A program made the position numbers and the translations under genes. Source: Sandaracinaceae bacterium (GTDB lineage: Bacteria; Myxococcota_A; Polyangia; Polyangiales; Houyiibacteriaceae). From it: DNA of 64,000 nucleotides. This document shows positions 10,892-18,888 of the stretch, one piece after another. Location: the NCBI GenBank assembly GCA_020633075.1, contig JACKEI010000002.1, positions 372,001-436,000 on the forward strand, written 5' to 3'. Positions within the stretch are counted from its first letter, which is position 1; the number at the start of each line of letters is the position of its first letter. The notes under the pieces were generated by a model. It did not search any database, had not been told where the DNA came from, and worked only from the letters and a program-made list of their open reading frames with translations.

Positions 10892-11512
10892 ATGGCGCGG
10901 GTGAGAATGCCCCGCCCGACTTCGACCTCCGCGCCGGCGCTGCACCCAGGCCGCGCGCTCGCGCTCGCGCTCTCGCTCGGCGTCCTGGGTTGCGTCCAGC
11001 TGGACGCATTCGGGACGGATGATGCGCACGAGTTCTCGGGCCGCGTGTTCGGGACCGACGAAACCGACGAAGGGGACTGCGCCGACCCCGCGCGCTGCTC
11101 GTTCATCCGGCGCGGGTTCGGGAGCGAGACGGTGCTCCACATGCGCTTCGACCCAGACAACGTGCAGACCGTGGCGGGCTCGCTCACGACGAGCGGAGAG
11201 CGGTGCGGGCCCACGTTCAACCAGGTGCCCATGATCGCCATCGAGGCGCTCCAGCACGACCAGCTCTCGCGCTTCGAGGTGCCTGGAGACGGTCGCGTGA
11301 AGAACTACATCTTCGCGCTCTCGCCCGTCAGTGGACCGCTGGCGGGGCGCGACGTGATGGCCTTCGTCTCGCTTTTGCGCTCGGAGCACGTGGAGGTGCG
11401 CATCATCGCTGGCTCCGGGCAGAACGCGTGCGACCCGCGCGACTGCGCCGTGGTCGACGCGGGGGGCTGCGACTACTTCGGCGTCTTCTCGCTGGACCTG
11501 GAGCCACTGTGA
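10892..11512 (+). CDS. Hypothetical lipoprotein
   Basis: Unrecognised 206-aa exported protein. A long basic/Pro-rich start is followed by a hydrophobic core and lipobox LGVLGC, so it is probably an acylated envelope protein. Six or more cysteines in the mature part (for example EGDCADPARCS, ERCGPTF, ACDPRDCAVVDAGGCDYFG) suggest disulfide bonds. The start is uncertain: ATG 10892, GTG 10901 and ATG 10907 are all possible and no Shine-Dalgarno decides. It ends 7 bp before tsaD and is likely co-transcribed. Confidence 0.6.
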   Translation: MARVRMPRPTSTSAPALHPGRALALALSLGVLGCVQLDAFGTDDAHEFSGRVFGTDETDEGDCADPARCSFIRRGFGSETVLHMRFDPDNVQTVAGSLTTSGERCGPTFNQVPMIAIEALQHDQLSRFEVPGDGRVKNYIFALSPVSGPLAGRDVMAFVSLLRSEHVEVRIIAGSGQNACDPRDCAVVDAGGCDYFGVFSLDLEPL

Positions 11513-11519
11513 GCGGCCG

Positions 11520-12584
11520 ATGATCGTCTTGGGCATCGAGAGCTCCTGCGACGAGACCGCCGCCGCGCTGGTGCGCTCGGATGGCACCGTGCTGTCCGAC
11601 GTGGTGTCCAGTCAGGTGCGCCTGCACGCCCCCTACGGCGGGGTCGTGCCCGAGATCGCGTCGCGCGCGCACCTGGACAGCATCGTGCCGGTCGTGCAGC
11701 AGGCGCTCGCACCTCTGCCCGGCGGGCTCGCCGCCGTGGACGGCGTCGCGGTGACGCACGGGCCCGGGCTCTCTGGAGCGCTGCTGGTGGGCATCCAGTT
11801 CGCCAAGGCGCTGGCCTTTGACGCCGGCAAGCCCTTGGTCGGGGTGAACCACCTGGACGGGCACCTGCTGGCCGTGTTCTTGCGCCGCGGGGATGGGCCG
11901 CACCCGCCGCCACCGCCGTATCCGTTCGTGGCCCTCTTGGCGAGTGGCGGGCACACCGCCCTCTATCGCGTGGACGAGCCCACACAGACGGCGCTGCTCG
12001 GCCAGACCCGCGACGACGCGGCGGGCGAGGCGTTCGACAAGTGCGCCAAGCTGCTGGGGCTGGGCTATCCGGGTGGCCCGCTGGTGGACAAGCTCGCCGC
12101 CACGGGGGACCCGAGCGCCGTGGAGCTGCCCATGCCCATGGCGCAGCGCAGCTCCCTCGAGTTCAGCTTCTCGGGGCTGAAGACGGCCATCGCGCGGCGC
12201 GTGGAGCGCGACGGCGTCCCGACTGGCCAGGAGCTTTCGGACCTGTGTGCGTCGTTCCAGCACGTCATCGTGGAGACGCTGGTGCGCAAGAGCCTCGCGG
12301 CCTGCGCGGCCGAGGGCGTGGAGCACTTGGTGCTCGGGGGCGGTGTGGCCGCCAACCGCGGGCTGCGTGCCCGCGCCGTGGAGCAAGGGGCGGCCAGAGG
12401 GGTGCACGTCCACGTGCCACCGCTCGCGTCGTGCACGGACAACGCCGCCATGATCGCCTACGCGGGCGCGGCGCGCCTTTCGCGAGGCGAGCGAGACGGC
12501 TTCGACCTCCAGTCGTTCACGCGGGACAAAGCACGCGCGCGCGGGCGCTTTCGGCCCGACGGGACGCTCAACAAGCCGGCCTGA
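11520..12584 (+). CDS. tsaD: tRNA N6-adenosine threonylcarbamoyltransferase TsaD
   Basis: TsaD (YgjD/Kae1 family), 354 aa, transfers threonylcarbamoyl from TC-AMP to A37 of ANN-decoding tRNAs, working with TsaB and TsaE. The N-terminal signature GIESSCDETAAALV is intact. The metal site has NHLDGHLLA, with Asp where many homologues have Glu (HxEGH); the ASGGHT and GGGVAANRGLR segments and the final SCTDNAAMIAYAG motif are present. Length matches the family. ATG 11520 begins 7 nt after the upstream stop. The other TsaB/E genes are not in the window. Confidence 0.96.
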   Translation: MIVLGIESSCDETAAALVRSDGTVLSDVVSSQVRLHAPYGGVVPEIASRAHLDSIVPVVQQALAPLPGGLAAVDGVAVTHGPGLSGALLVGIQFAKALAFDAGKPLVGVNHLDGHLLAVFLRRGDGPHPPPPPYPFVALLASGGHTALYRVDEPTQTALLGQTRDDAAGEAFDKCAKLLGLGYPGGPLVDKLAATGDPSAVELPMPMAQRSSLEFSFSGLKTAIARRVERDGVPTGQELSDLCASFQHVIVETLVRKSLAACAAEGVEHLVLGGGVAANRGLRARAVEQGAARGVHVHVPPLASCTDNAAMIAYAGAARLSRGERDGFDLQSFTRDKARARGRFRPDGTLNKPA

Positions 12585-12623
12585 GCCTGCGGCGGGGCGG
12601 TCGACCGTGAGGAACCCAGGCTC
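12583..12623. terminator. Possible weak hairpin between tsaD and the Rieske gene
   Basis: Inverted repeat GAGCCTG (12583-12589) and CAGGCTC (12617-12623) between convergent genes. The 27-nt loop makes it a weak candidate. Confidence 0.25.
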
Positions 12624-12670
12624 CGGTGCGGCCAGCGCTCCGGAACCTGCAGAAGGCCCCGCCCAGCGCT

Positions 12671-13666
12671 TCAGGACGCGACGGGCAGCATGACCTTGCC
12701 GTCCGCGCCGTCAGCGGGCGGATAGAACTGCTCGGCCCACCGGCGGTATGCGGCGATCTGACCGTCTCCGTGGGCGAGCGCGGGCTTGCTCTCGTAGCGC
12801 TTGGCCTCCCAGACGGGCACGTCGGACGAGACCTCGAGCGTGAGGAAGTGCAGACCGATGCGCTGCGCCAGCTGGGTCACGCCGGGAACGCGGAAGGTGC
12901 TGCTGGTCGCCCCCACGCGCAGGTGAATGCGCGAGTCGTGGATGGGGGTCGCCATGATCAGGAAGCGGAGCTGCGCCATGCTGCCGACGCTGGCGACCAC
13001 GAGGGAGTAGCCGAGACCGTGGACGTACACCTTGAACTCTGCGCTCACGCCCCGCTGCGGCATGCCCAGGAAGTCCAGGCGCCGCTTCACGCTGTAGGCG
13101 GAGCGCAGCACCGGGCCATCGAGCTCCAGCTCGCCGCTCGCGCGGGCGTCCATGAAGTCGTGCAGCACGGCGAAGTGGCCGATGTCCACGCTGTTCTCAC
13201 TGGTCTCCTGCGGGTGGCTGTTCAGCTCGAAGCTGTTCCAGCGAAAGAGCGGCGAGCCCTGGAGGTCGAGGTCGGGCACCTCCCACGTGGGCTCGCGGCC
13301 GAGCGCGTCGTAGAAGGCGAGCAGCATGCCGTTGAACTCGCGCGTGGGGTAGAGGCGCAGGTCCGCCTTGCGCGGCGGGCGCCCGCCCGGGTAGGGCGTG
13401 CCCGTGCACTTGCCGTCCGTGTCGAAGGTGAACCCGTGGAAGGCGCACTTGAGCTCCTCGCCGCAGACCGAGCCCTGCCCCAGGTGGGCGCCCAGATGCG
13501 GGCAGAAGGGATCGGTGGCTCGGAAGACCCCTTGCTCCGTGCGGTAGAGCACGAGCTCGGTCCCGAAGTACTTGCGGGTGAGGACGGTCCCGGGGCGCAG
13601 CTCGTCGCTGGTGCCGACCATGTACCACCCGCTGGGGATGCCGCTGAAGGGGAAGCGCTTACTCAT
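12671..13666 (-). CDS. Rieske non-heme iron oxygenase
   Basis: Rieske oxygenase terminal component, 331 aa from ATG 13666. The 2Fe-2S ligands are C55, H57 (CPH) and C74, H77 (CAFH); the mononuclear iron triad is D161, H164, H169 (DIGHFAVLH). The layout resembles the KshA/DAF36-Neverland group, which oxidise steroid or lipid substrates; the substrate here is not known. The frame stays open to 13903, but that stretch overlaps the upstream gene in another frame and is not credible. The upstream stop and this start share one base (TGATG), so translation is coupled. It needs an external reductase; the 3.9-6.4 kb or 1.2-2.4 kb electron-transfer proteins are candidates. Confidence 0.9.
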   Translation of the reverse strand: MSKRFPFSGIPSGWYMVGTSDELRPGTVLTRKYFGTELVLYRTEQGVFRATDPFCPHLGAHLGQGSVCGEELKCAFHGFTFDTDGKCTGTPYPGGRPPRKADLRLYPTREFNGMLLAFYDALGREPTWEVPDLDLQGSPLFRWNSFELNSHPQETSENSVDIGHFAVLHDFMDARASGELELDGPVLRSAYSVKRRLDFLGMPQRGVSAEFKVYVHGLGYSLVVASVGSMAQLRFLIMATPIHDSRIHLRVGATSSTFRVPGVTQLAQRIGLHFLTLEVSSDVPVWEAKRYESKPALAHGDGQIAAYRRWAEQFYPPADGADGKVMLPVAS

Positions 13667-14052
13667 CAAAACTCGTCCTTGCCAGTGATCTCTTGCTCCA
13701 GCTTGTCTGCGGTGCGGGCCACGACATGCAGGGGCAGCTCGAACTCGTCCATGTCCATGGTGTCCAGCTGCACGCTGTAGCGCACCACGTAGACGCCCTT
13801 GTCCAGGCACAGGCCGCCCACGGCGAAGCCGAAGTTGCGCTGCAGGGCCACCTCGGGGTCCAGGTCCTCGCGCTTGGCGCAGGCCGAGGCGAAGTCCACC
13901 CACTCACGGCCCATGGCCTCGAAGCGCGACACGATGACGGCCTGCAGGCGGTCGTTTTGGTACTCGAAGATCAGCTTGAAGCTGTTCTCGTTGTCTTCCG
14001 TGAGCTCGTACTTCGAGCGGGCGTACTCTTGAACATCGGACCAGGTCGGCAT
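13666..14052 (-). CDS. YbjN/type III chaperone-like small protein
   Basis: 128-aa acidic protein with alternating helix and sheet (YARSKYELTED, FKLIFEY, QAVIVSRFEA, FAVGGLCLDKGVYVVRYSVQL, ELPLHVVARTADKLEQEIT). The pattern resembles the YbjN/Tir-chaperone fold, which holds partner proteins; this is a fold-level guess. Start ATG 14052 has GGAG 8 nt upstream and an inferred promoter (TTCACT, 16 bp, TACAGT on the minus strand). The stop overlaps the Rieske start by one base, so the two products are probably made in fixed ratio. It may act as a specific chaperone or accessory subunit of the Rieske enzyme. Confidence 0.6.
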   Translation of the reverse strand: MPTWSDVQEYARSKYELTEDNENSFKLIFEYQNDRLQAVIVSRFEAMGREWVDFASACAKREDLDPEVALQRNFGFAVGGLCLDKGVYVVRYSVQLDTMDMDEFELPLHVVARTADKLEQEITGKDEF

Positions 14053-14103
14053 CGGTCGTCTCCGTGTGGCCGCAACTGTAGTGCCACTTCGTCGAGAGTG
14101 AAG

Positions 14104-14121
14104 GCGAATGGGCACATTCGC
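14104..14121. promoter_or_regulatory. Inverted repeat between the Rieske operon and acyl-CoA synthetase
   Basis: GCGAATG-N4-CATTCGC, perfect 7-bp arms, just upstream of the inferred -35 of the minus-strand operon and ~65 bp from the plus-strand -10 (TATCCT, 14186-14191). The GAATG/CATTC half-sites recall the palindrome at 6492-6505. Confidence 0.5.
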
Positions 14122-14198
14122 GCCCGGGCTTCCGCCGCCAGTGTAACCCAGGACGACTCCGATGGCCGAATCCTTGTTCCGTGCGTATCCTCTGCGCC

Positions 14199-16037
14199 AT
14201 GAAGCGCAGCCCCGCCAATGCCCTCGCCGCCCTGAGGGACGTCGTCCAAGGAACCGTGCAGAACGCCGCCCACGCCGAGTGGCGTGACTCCGTCCGCGCC
14301 GAGCTGGGGCTCTTGCCGCGTGTCGTCGGTAAGACCCTGCCCGCCCTCGTGCAGATGAAGCGGGGTGTGCGCACCTCGCTGATGGAGGTGGTGCAGGAGA
14401 ACGCGCGGGAGGCGCCGCTCGATCTCGCGCTCGAGATGGGGGACGAGCGCCTCACTTGGCGAGCCCTCGATCGTCTCACCTCGCGCATCGCGCACGTGCT
14501 GCGCGCGCACGGCGTCCGCAAGGGTGACGTCGTGGCGCTGGTGGGCACCAACTCGCCGCTGTACGTGGCCATCGTCCTGGCCTCGTCGCGCGCCGGGGCG
14601 ACCACGGCGATGATCAACAGCAACCTGAGCGGTCGACCGCTCTCGCACGCCATCCTCGTCAGCAAGGCCAACGTCGTGTTGGCGGAGGCCGGGCTCGCGG
14701 CCGCCATCGCGGAGCGCGAGGACCTGAGCGCGCTCGACGTGCTCACCTACGGGAAGGGCGCCCTCGAGGAGCAGCTCGCCGCCGCGCCGGCCGCTCCGTT
14801 TCCGCCGGCGCCGGTCAGCGTGGACGACGACTTCATCTACATCTACACGTCGGGCACCACGGGCCTGCCCAAGCCCTGCCGCATCTCGCACGGGCGCGCC
14901 GTGTCCGCAGCCTCCGCCTTCGGCCCGCTCATGTTCGACTGGCGGCCCGGCGACAAGCTCTACTGCGTGCTGCCCCTCTATCACGCCAGCGGCTTCATGA
15001 TTGGCATCGGCGCGTGCATCATGGGCCGCATCCCCTGCGCCATGCGCGCCACCTTCAGCGCGACGCAATTCTGGGTGGACGTGAAGCGCTACCGCGCCAC
15101 GGCGATGCTCTACATCGGCGAGCTCTGCCGCTACCTGGTCAACACGCCGGAGCACCCCGACGAGGTCGGCAACACGCTGCGCGTGGCGGTGGGCAACGGC
15201 CTGCGCCCCGACGTCTGGGGCCCGTTCCAGGAGCGCTTCGGCATCACGGACGTGCGCGAGTTCTACGCCGCCACGGAGGCTCCCGGCTTCTTGCTCAACT
15301 TCAGCGGCAAGCGCGGCGCGGTGGGGCGCATGCCCTTCAACGGCATGGGCTGGATGACGCTGGCCAAGTACGACGTGGACGCCGACGACCACGTGCGCGA
15401 CGCGCATGGCTTCTGCGTGCCGAGCGGCGTGGGCGAGCCCGGTGAGCTGCTGGTCAAGCTCGGGGTGATCAACACGCCCGCCACGGAGTTCCGCGGCTAC
15501 ACCGACGCTCAGGCCACCAGCAAGAAGGTGCTGCGCAACGTCTTCGAGCCCGGGGACGAGTACTTCCGCTCCGGTGACCTCCTGCGGCGCGACGAGCTGG
15601 GCTTCTACTACTTCGTGGACCGCATCGGCGACACCTTCCGCTGGCGCGGCGAGAACGTCTCCACGGCGGAGGTCGCGGACGTGCTAGCCCAGGCGGCCAG
15701 CGTGGCCGAGGCGACCGTGGTGGGCGTGCGCATCCCCAACCAGGAAGGCGCGTGCGGGCTGGTCGCGGTGGTGCCCGAGCCGGGTCGCAAGGTGGACCTC
15801 GCGGAGCTCTACAAGGAGGCCGAGTCCCTGCCCGCGTATGCCCGCCCGCGCTTCGTGCGCGTGCTGAGCACCATGGAGACCACGGGGACCTTCAAGGTCC
15901 AGAAGAACAACCTCAAGCACGACGGGGCGGACCCAGCCACCGTCAAGGACGCGCTCTACGTGCTGCAAGACGACAAGTACATCCCGCTGACGAGCGAGCT
16001 CTGGGCCGCCATCGGCCGCGGGGAGTTCCGTCTTTGA
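14199..16037 (+). CDS. FATP-type (very-)long-chain acyl-CoA synthetase
   Basis: ANL-superfamily ligase, 612 aa, activating fatty or steroid-like carboxylates to CoA thioesters via acyl-AMP. Visible motifs: P-loop YTSGTTGLPK near residue 227, YAATEAPGFLLNF (A5-like), the hinge region SGDLLRRDELGFYYFVDRIGDTFRWRGENVS and the C-terminal FKVQKNNLK carrying the catalytic lysine region. The FRWRGENVSTAEV and VGV(R)IPNQEG segments are typical of the SLC27/FadD6 subgroup. ATG 14199 is chosen; TATCCT ends 7 nt before it, suggesting a leaderless mRNA (GTG 14181 is the alternative). It overlaps the YhhN gene and is divergent from the Rieske operon. Confidence 0.93.
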   Translation: MKRSPANALAALRDVVQGTVQNAAHAEWRDSVRAELGLLPRVVGKTLPALVQMKRGVRTSLMEVVQENAREAPLDLALEMGDERLTWRALDRLTSRIAHVLRAHGVRKGDVVALVGTNSPLYVAIVLASSRAGATTAMINSNLSGRPLSHAILVSKANVVLAEAGLAAAIAEREDLSALDVLTYGKGALEEQLAAAPAAPFPPAPVSVDDDFIYIYTSGTTGLPKPCRISHGRAVSAASAFGPLMFDWRPGDKLYCVLPLYHASGFMIGIGACIMGRIPCAMRATFSATQFWVDVKRYRATAMLYIGELCRYLVNTPEHPDEVGNTLRVAVGNGLRPDVWGPFQERFGITDVREFYAATEAPGFLLNFSGKRGAVGRMPFNGMGWMTLAKYDVDADDHVRDAHGFCVPSGVGEPGELLVKLGVINTPATEFRGYTDAQATSKKVLRNVFEPGDEYFRSGDLLRRDELGFYYFVDRIGDTFRWRGENVSTAEVADVLAQAASVAEATVVGVRIPNQEGACGLVAVVPEPGRKVDLAELYKEAESLPAYARPRFVRVLSTMETTGTFKVQKNNLKHDGADPATVKDALYVLQDDKYIPLTSELWAAIGRGEFRL

Positions 16038-16690
16038 GCGTCAGCGGGCTGGCTCTCGGCTTTGCTGCCGCTGGGAGCGTCGCCCTCGTCGTCGCCCTGC
16101 ACGGCGAGAAGCACGACCGCTGGACGCAGGTGCGTCTGTCCAAGCCCTTCGCGTCGCTGGGCTTCCTCGGCGTGGCGCTCACGGGCCAGGTCTACGGAAA
16201 CGCCTTCCACGTCGCCCTGTTCACCGCGCTGGTGTTCTCCGCCTTCGGCGACGTCTTCCTGATGTGGCGCTCCCGGCCCCTGTTCCTGTCGGGTCTCCTC
16301 AGCTTCTTGCTCGGTCACGTGGCCTTCGCCGCAGCCTTCGTCCTGGGCGGGGTGGACCCGCTCTGGTTCGGCGCGGGAGCGGGCGCGATGTTGCTCGTGG
16401 GTCTCCTGGTGGGCCGCTGGATCCTCCAGCACGTGGAGGACACCATGCGCGGCCCGGTGCTGGCGTACATCACCATCATCTCGTTGATGGTGGCGCTCGC
16501 CGTGGGGCACTACGGGGAGAACCACCAGCTGGCCGTCCCGCTCGGGGCCCTGGCCTTCTACGGCTCGGACATCTCCGTCGCGCGCGACCGGTTCGTGGGA
16601 GCGGGCTTCGGCAACCGCCTCTGGGGCCTGCCGCTCTACTACGCCGCCCAGTTCACCTTCGCGTTCACCGTGGCCCTGGCCACGAGCTGA
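16034..16690 (+). CDS. YhhN-family membrane protein (lysoplasmalogenase-like)
   Basis: 218-aa protein with about seven to eight membrane segments and the YhhN/TMEM86 pattern: KPF near residue 35, SAFGDVFLM near 67, the LGHVAF segment, and YGSDISVARDRF near 175. TMEM86-type proteins hydrolyse the vinyl-ether bond of lysoplasmalogens, and myxobacteria do make plasmalogens, so this role fits but is inferred. The start is TTG 16034, which overlaps the stop of the acyl-CoA synthetase (TTGA), so the genes are translationally coupled. No ATG exists at a suitable place upstream. Confidence 0.8.
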   Translation: MSVSGLALGFAAAGSVALVVALHGEKHDRWTQVRLSKPFASLGFLGVALTGQVYGNAFHVALFTALVFSAFGDVFLMWRSRPLFLSGLLSFLLGHVAFAAAFVLGGVDPLWFGAGAGAMLLVGLLVGRWILQHVEDTMRGPVLAYITIISLMVALAVGHYGENHQLAVPLGALAFYGSDISVARDRFVGAGFGNRLWGLPLYYAAQFTFAFTVALATS

Positions 16691-16709
16691 GCCGAGCCCT
16701 TCACTCGGC
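16691..16709. terminator. Compact hairpin between convergent genes
   Basis: GCCGAG (16691-16696) and CTCGGC (16704-16709), 7-nt loop, between the YhhN gene and the convergent oxidoreductase, overlapping the latter's last codons. Confidence 0.35.
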
Positions 16710-18038
16710 GCGGTGCGCCGCCATCCAGCTCGCGTAGTCCGTGTAGCCGATGTCGGCGTGGCGTGCGGCCACGAACGCGCCCACCTTGCGAACCGCGGCG
16801 GCATCCAGCCAGCGGCCGTGCAGGGCGGCCTCCACCGCTGGCTCGACGTTGACGCTCACGCGACCGCGCGTGCCGCCGTCGGCTCCCTCGCCCACGCCCA
16901 GGAAGTCGCTGGCGACCTGAGCCGTGATCTCCATCGCGTTCTGCCGGCTGTCCTTGATGTTGCCCTGGCCGGTCAGGACGTTGCCCAGCCCGAAGATGCC
17001 CTGACGCTCACGCACCGCGCCGGTCTTCCAGTCCGCGTAGTCGTAGAGCTCGCCCCGCGTGGGGATGCCCGCGATGGGCTCGGGCACGCTGCCGATGGAC
17101 GAGATGACGAGCGGCGCGCGCACGTCGAAGCCCGCGCCCGCCACCGTGCGCACACGCCCGTCCACCACCTCGGTGCGGTCGAAGCGCAGGCCTACCAGGC
17201 GTCCGTCCTCTACGATGGCGCCAGCGGGCGCGGCGTTGCCCTCGAAGTGCACGAGGTACTTGCGCATGACCCGCTCCATGATCTTCACGCGCGCCACCTT
17301 GAGCTTGGCCAGCTGCTCGGGCGTGGGGTCGTCCGCCGTGGCCACGGGCATCTCTTCCATGCTGCGGCGGTAGTAGAGGGTGGCGCCGTGGATGCCGAGC
17401 GACGCGGGGTCCACGCCGTGGTCCTCGCAGATCTTCGGGATGCCCTTGACCTCCAGCTCGGTGATGTCGATCTCGTGTCCCAGCTTGCGCAGGGCGGCCG
17501 CGTAGAGCTCCAGGTTGATCACCTTCACCACGTCCACCGAGGCCAGACCGCCCCCCACCACGATGGCGCGGTCGAGCACCTCGTACTGCGGCCCGCGGTA
17601 GCCAGCCTCGTGGTAGTGGTTGAACCAGTACACGAAGGGGTTCTGGTAGAGGAGCCCGCGTCCCACGTAGGCGTCGATCCCCTCGATGGGCAGCGGACGG
17701 TCGCGCCAGGCACCGTTGGCCAGCAAGATGGCGCTCAGGCCGTACTCCTTGCAGAGCGTGGCCAGCTGCACGTCTTCGCCCACCTTGGTGTTGGGTACGA
17801 AGAACACCCCCTCGCGTGAGAGGTTCGCGTCGATGCGCTCGTACTCCTTCTGGCGCAGCTTGTCGTGCCAGCGGGGCAGCCCGTCCTCGATCTTCCCGTA
17901 AGGGCGCGCACCCTGCTCGAAGACGACCGCGATGGCGCCCTTCTCTGCGACCAGCGCCGCGGCTTCGGAGCCCGCGACGGCGCCACCAATGATGCCGACC
18001 ACGTGGGTCGGCTGCGAGTCGTAGTGAAGGAGATCCAT
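16701..18038 (-). CDS. FAD/NAD(P)-binding oxidoreductase (GltD/adrenodoxin-reductase-like)
   Basis: 445-aa flavoprotein from ATG 18038 (GTG 18047 is also possible). An N-terminal FAD fold (VGIIGGAVAGSEAAALVAE) is followed by a NAD(P) fold (AIVVGGGLASVDVVKV near residue 160) and a C-terminal GxxxTGQGNIKDSRQNA segment. Organisation resembles ferredoxin/adrenodoxin-NADP reductases and the glutamate synthase small subunit, without their FeS domain. It is probably an NAD(P)H dehydrogenase feeding a redox partner; the partner is not evident. It lies within the lipid gene block, with a 50-bp gap to the upstream methyltransferase. Confidence 0.78.
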   Translation of the reverse strand: MDLLHYDSQPTHVVGIIGGAVAGSEAAALVAEKGAIAVVFEQGARPYGKIEDGLPRWHDKLRQKEYERIDANLSREGVFFVPNTKVGEDVQLATLCKEYGLSAILLANGAWRDRPLPIEGIDAYVGRGLLYQNPFVYWFNHYHEAGYRGPQYEVLDRAIVVGGGLASVDVVKVINLELYAAALRKLGHEIDITELEVKGIPKICEDHGVDPASLGIHGATLYYRRSMEEMPVATADDPTPEQLAKLKVARVKIMERVMRKYLVHFEGNAAPAGAIVEDGRLVGLRFDRTEVVDGRVRTVAGAGFDVRAPLVISSIGSVPEPIAGIPTRGELYDYADWKTGAVRERQGIFGLGNVLTGQGNIKDSRQNAMEITAQVASDFLGVGEGADGGTRGRVSVNVEPAVEAALHGRWLDAAAVRKVGAFVAARHADIGYTDYASWMAAHRAE

Positions 18039-18087
18039 GAGCGGCACGAGAGTACCACTCCCCTCGCCGGCTAGGGCGCTCGACTTC

Positions 18088-18888
18088 TCAGCCCCCGGCC
18101 CGGCCGGCGAGCTGGGCGGTGACGATCATCCGGTCGCAGTCCTCGTCCCAGGCGCACTGGTCGAAGTCCCCGTGGCGGACCACCAGCTCCAGCCCGGCGG
18201 CGGCCAGCAGAGGCTCCACCTGTTCGGCGAGCAGATAGCGGCTCATCACCTCGCTGCTCAGCTCGGCGCCGCCCGAGCGAGGGACGTAGCGGTAGGTCGC
18301 GTCTACGCGCTGCGCCGCTCGCGTCCAGCGCGTGGACTCGAAGACGTCATAGAGCTTCCCCTGGTACGCGATGGTCGCGACCGGCTCGAGCTCCTCGTCT
18401 TCTGGGGTCCAGCCACCGTCCGAGGCGCTGCCGTCACCCGGGGCGTCGCGCGGGCCCTCGTCGCCGTCCGCGTGGAAGGGGTCGGCCACCCAGAAGTCGA
18501 ACACGAAGTACCCGTTGTCCGTGAGGTGCCGCGCCACGCTCTGGAAGCAGGCGAGCACGTCTGCGTCCGAGGCCAGCGTGTAGAGCCCGTTGTACGGCAA
18601 GATGACCCTGTCGAAGCGGCGACCGAGGTCGAGCGCGCGCATGTCCGCCCGCACCCACTCGATGCGCGGACTGGGGTGCCTGCGGCGACCGAGCGCGATG
18701 GCGTCAGGGTCCTGCTCCACGCCGACCACGCGCACCCCGTCTTGGGCCAGCGCCGCCGCGATGCGTCCCGCTCCGACCCCCAGCTCCAGCACGAGCGGCA
18801 CGTCCGCACACACCCCGCGGTAGAAGTCCACGTCGCCCTCCGTGCCCTGGTGCAGCAGCGCGTAGAGCTCGGCCTGCTGCGCACTCAG
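18088..18888 (-). CDS. Class I SAM-dependent methyltransferase
   Basis: About 266 aa. Motif I is LELGVGAGRIAAAL, motif II-like VVGVEQDPDAIALGR, then RADMRAL and FDRVILPYNGLYTLAS, matching Rossmann methyltransferases acting on small molecules or lipids. There is no ATG or GTG near the expected N-terminus. The frame begins to look like protein at about 18888, where a CTG overlaps the stop of the upstream acyltransferase, so a non-standard start or coupling is possible; GTG within the domain (Val of DVDFYRG) would cut the fold. The substrate is unknown. Probably co-transcribed with the acyltransferase. Confidence 0.75.
   Translation of the reverse strand: MSAQQAELYALLHQGTEGDVDFYRGVCADVPLVLELGVGAGRIAAALAQDGVRVVGVEQDPDAIALGRRRHPSPRIEWVRADMRALDLGRRFDRVILPYNGLYTLASDADVLACFQSVARHLTDNGYFVFDFWVADPFHADGDEGPRDAPGDGSASDGGWTPEDEELEPVATIAYQGKLYDVFESTRWTRAAQRVDATYRYVPRSGGAELSSEVMSRYLLAEQVEPLLAAAGLELVVRHGDFDQCAWDEDCDRMIVTAQLAGRAGG

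Noticed and set aside
12671..13903. Rieske gene start at 13903
   Set aside because: It would overlap most of the chaperone-like gene in another frame; ATG 13666 starts the Rieske fold and is coupled to the upstream stop.
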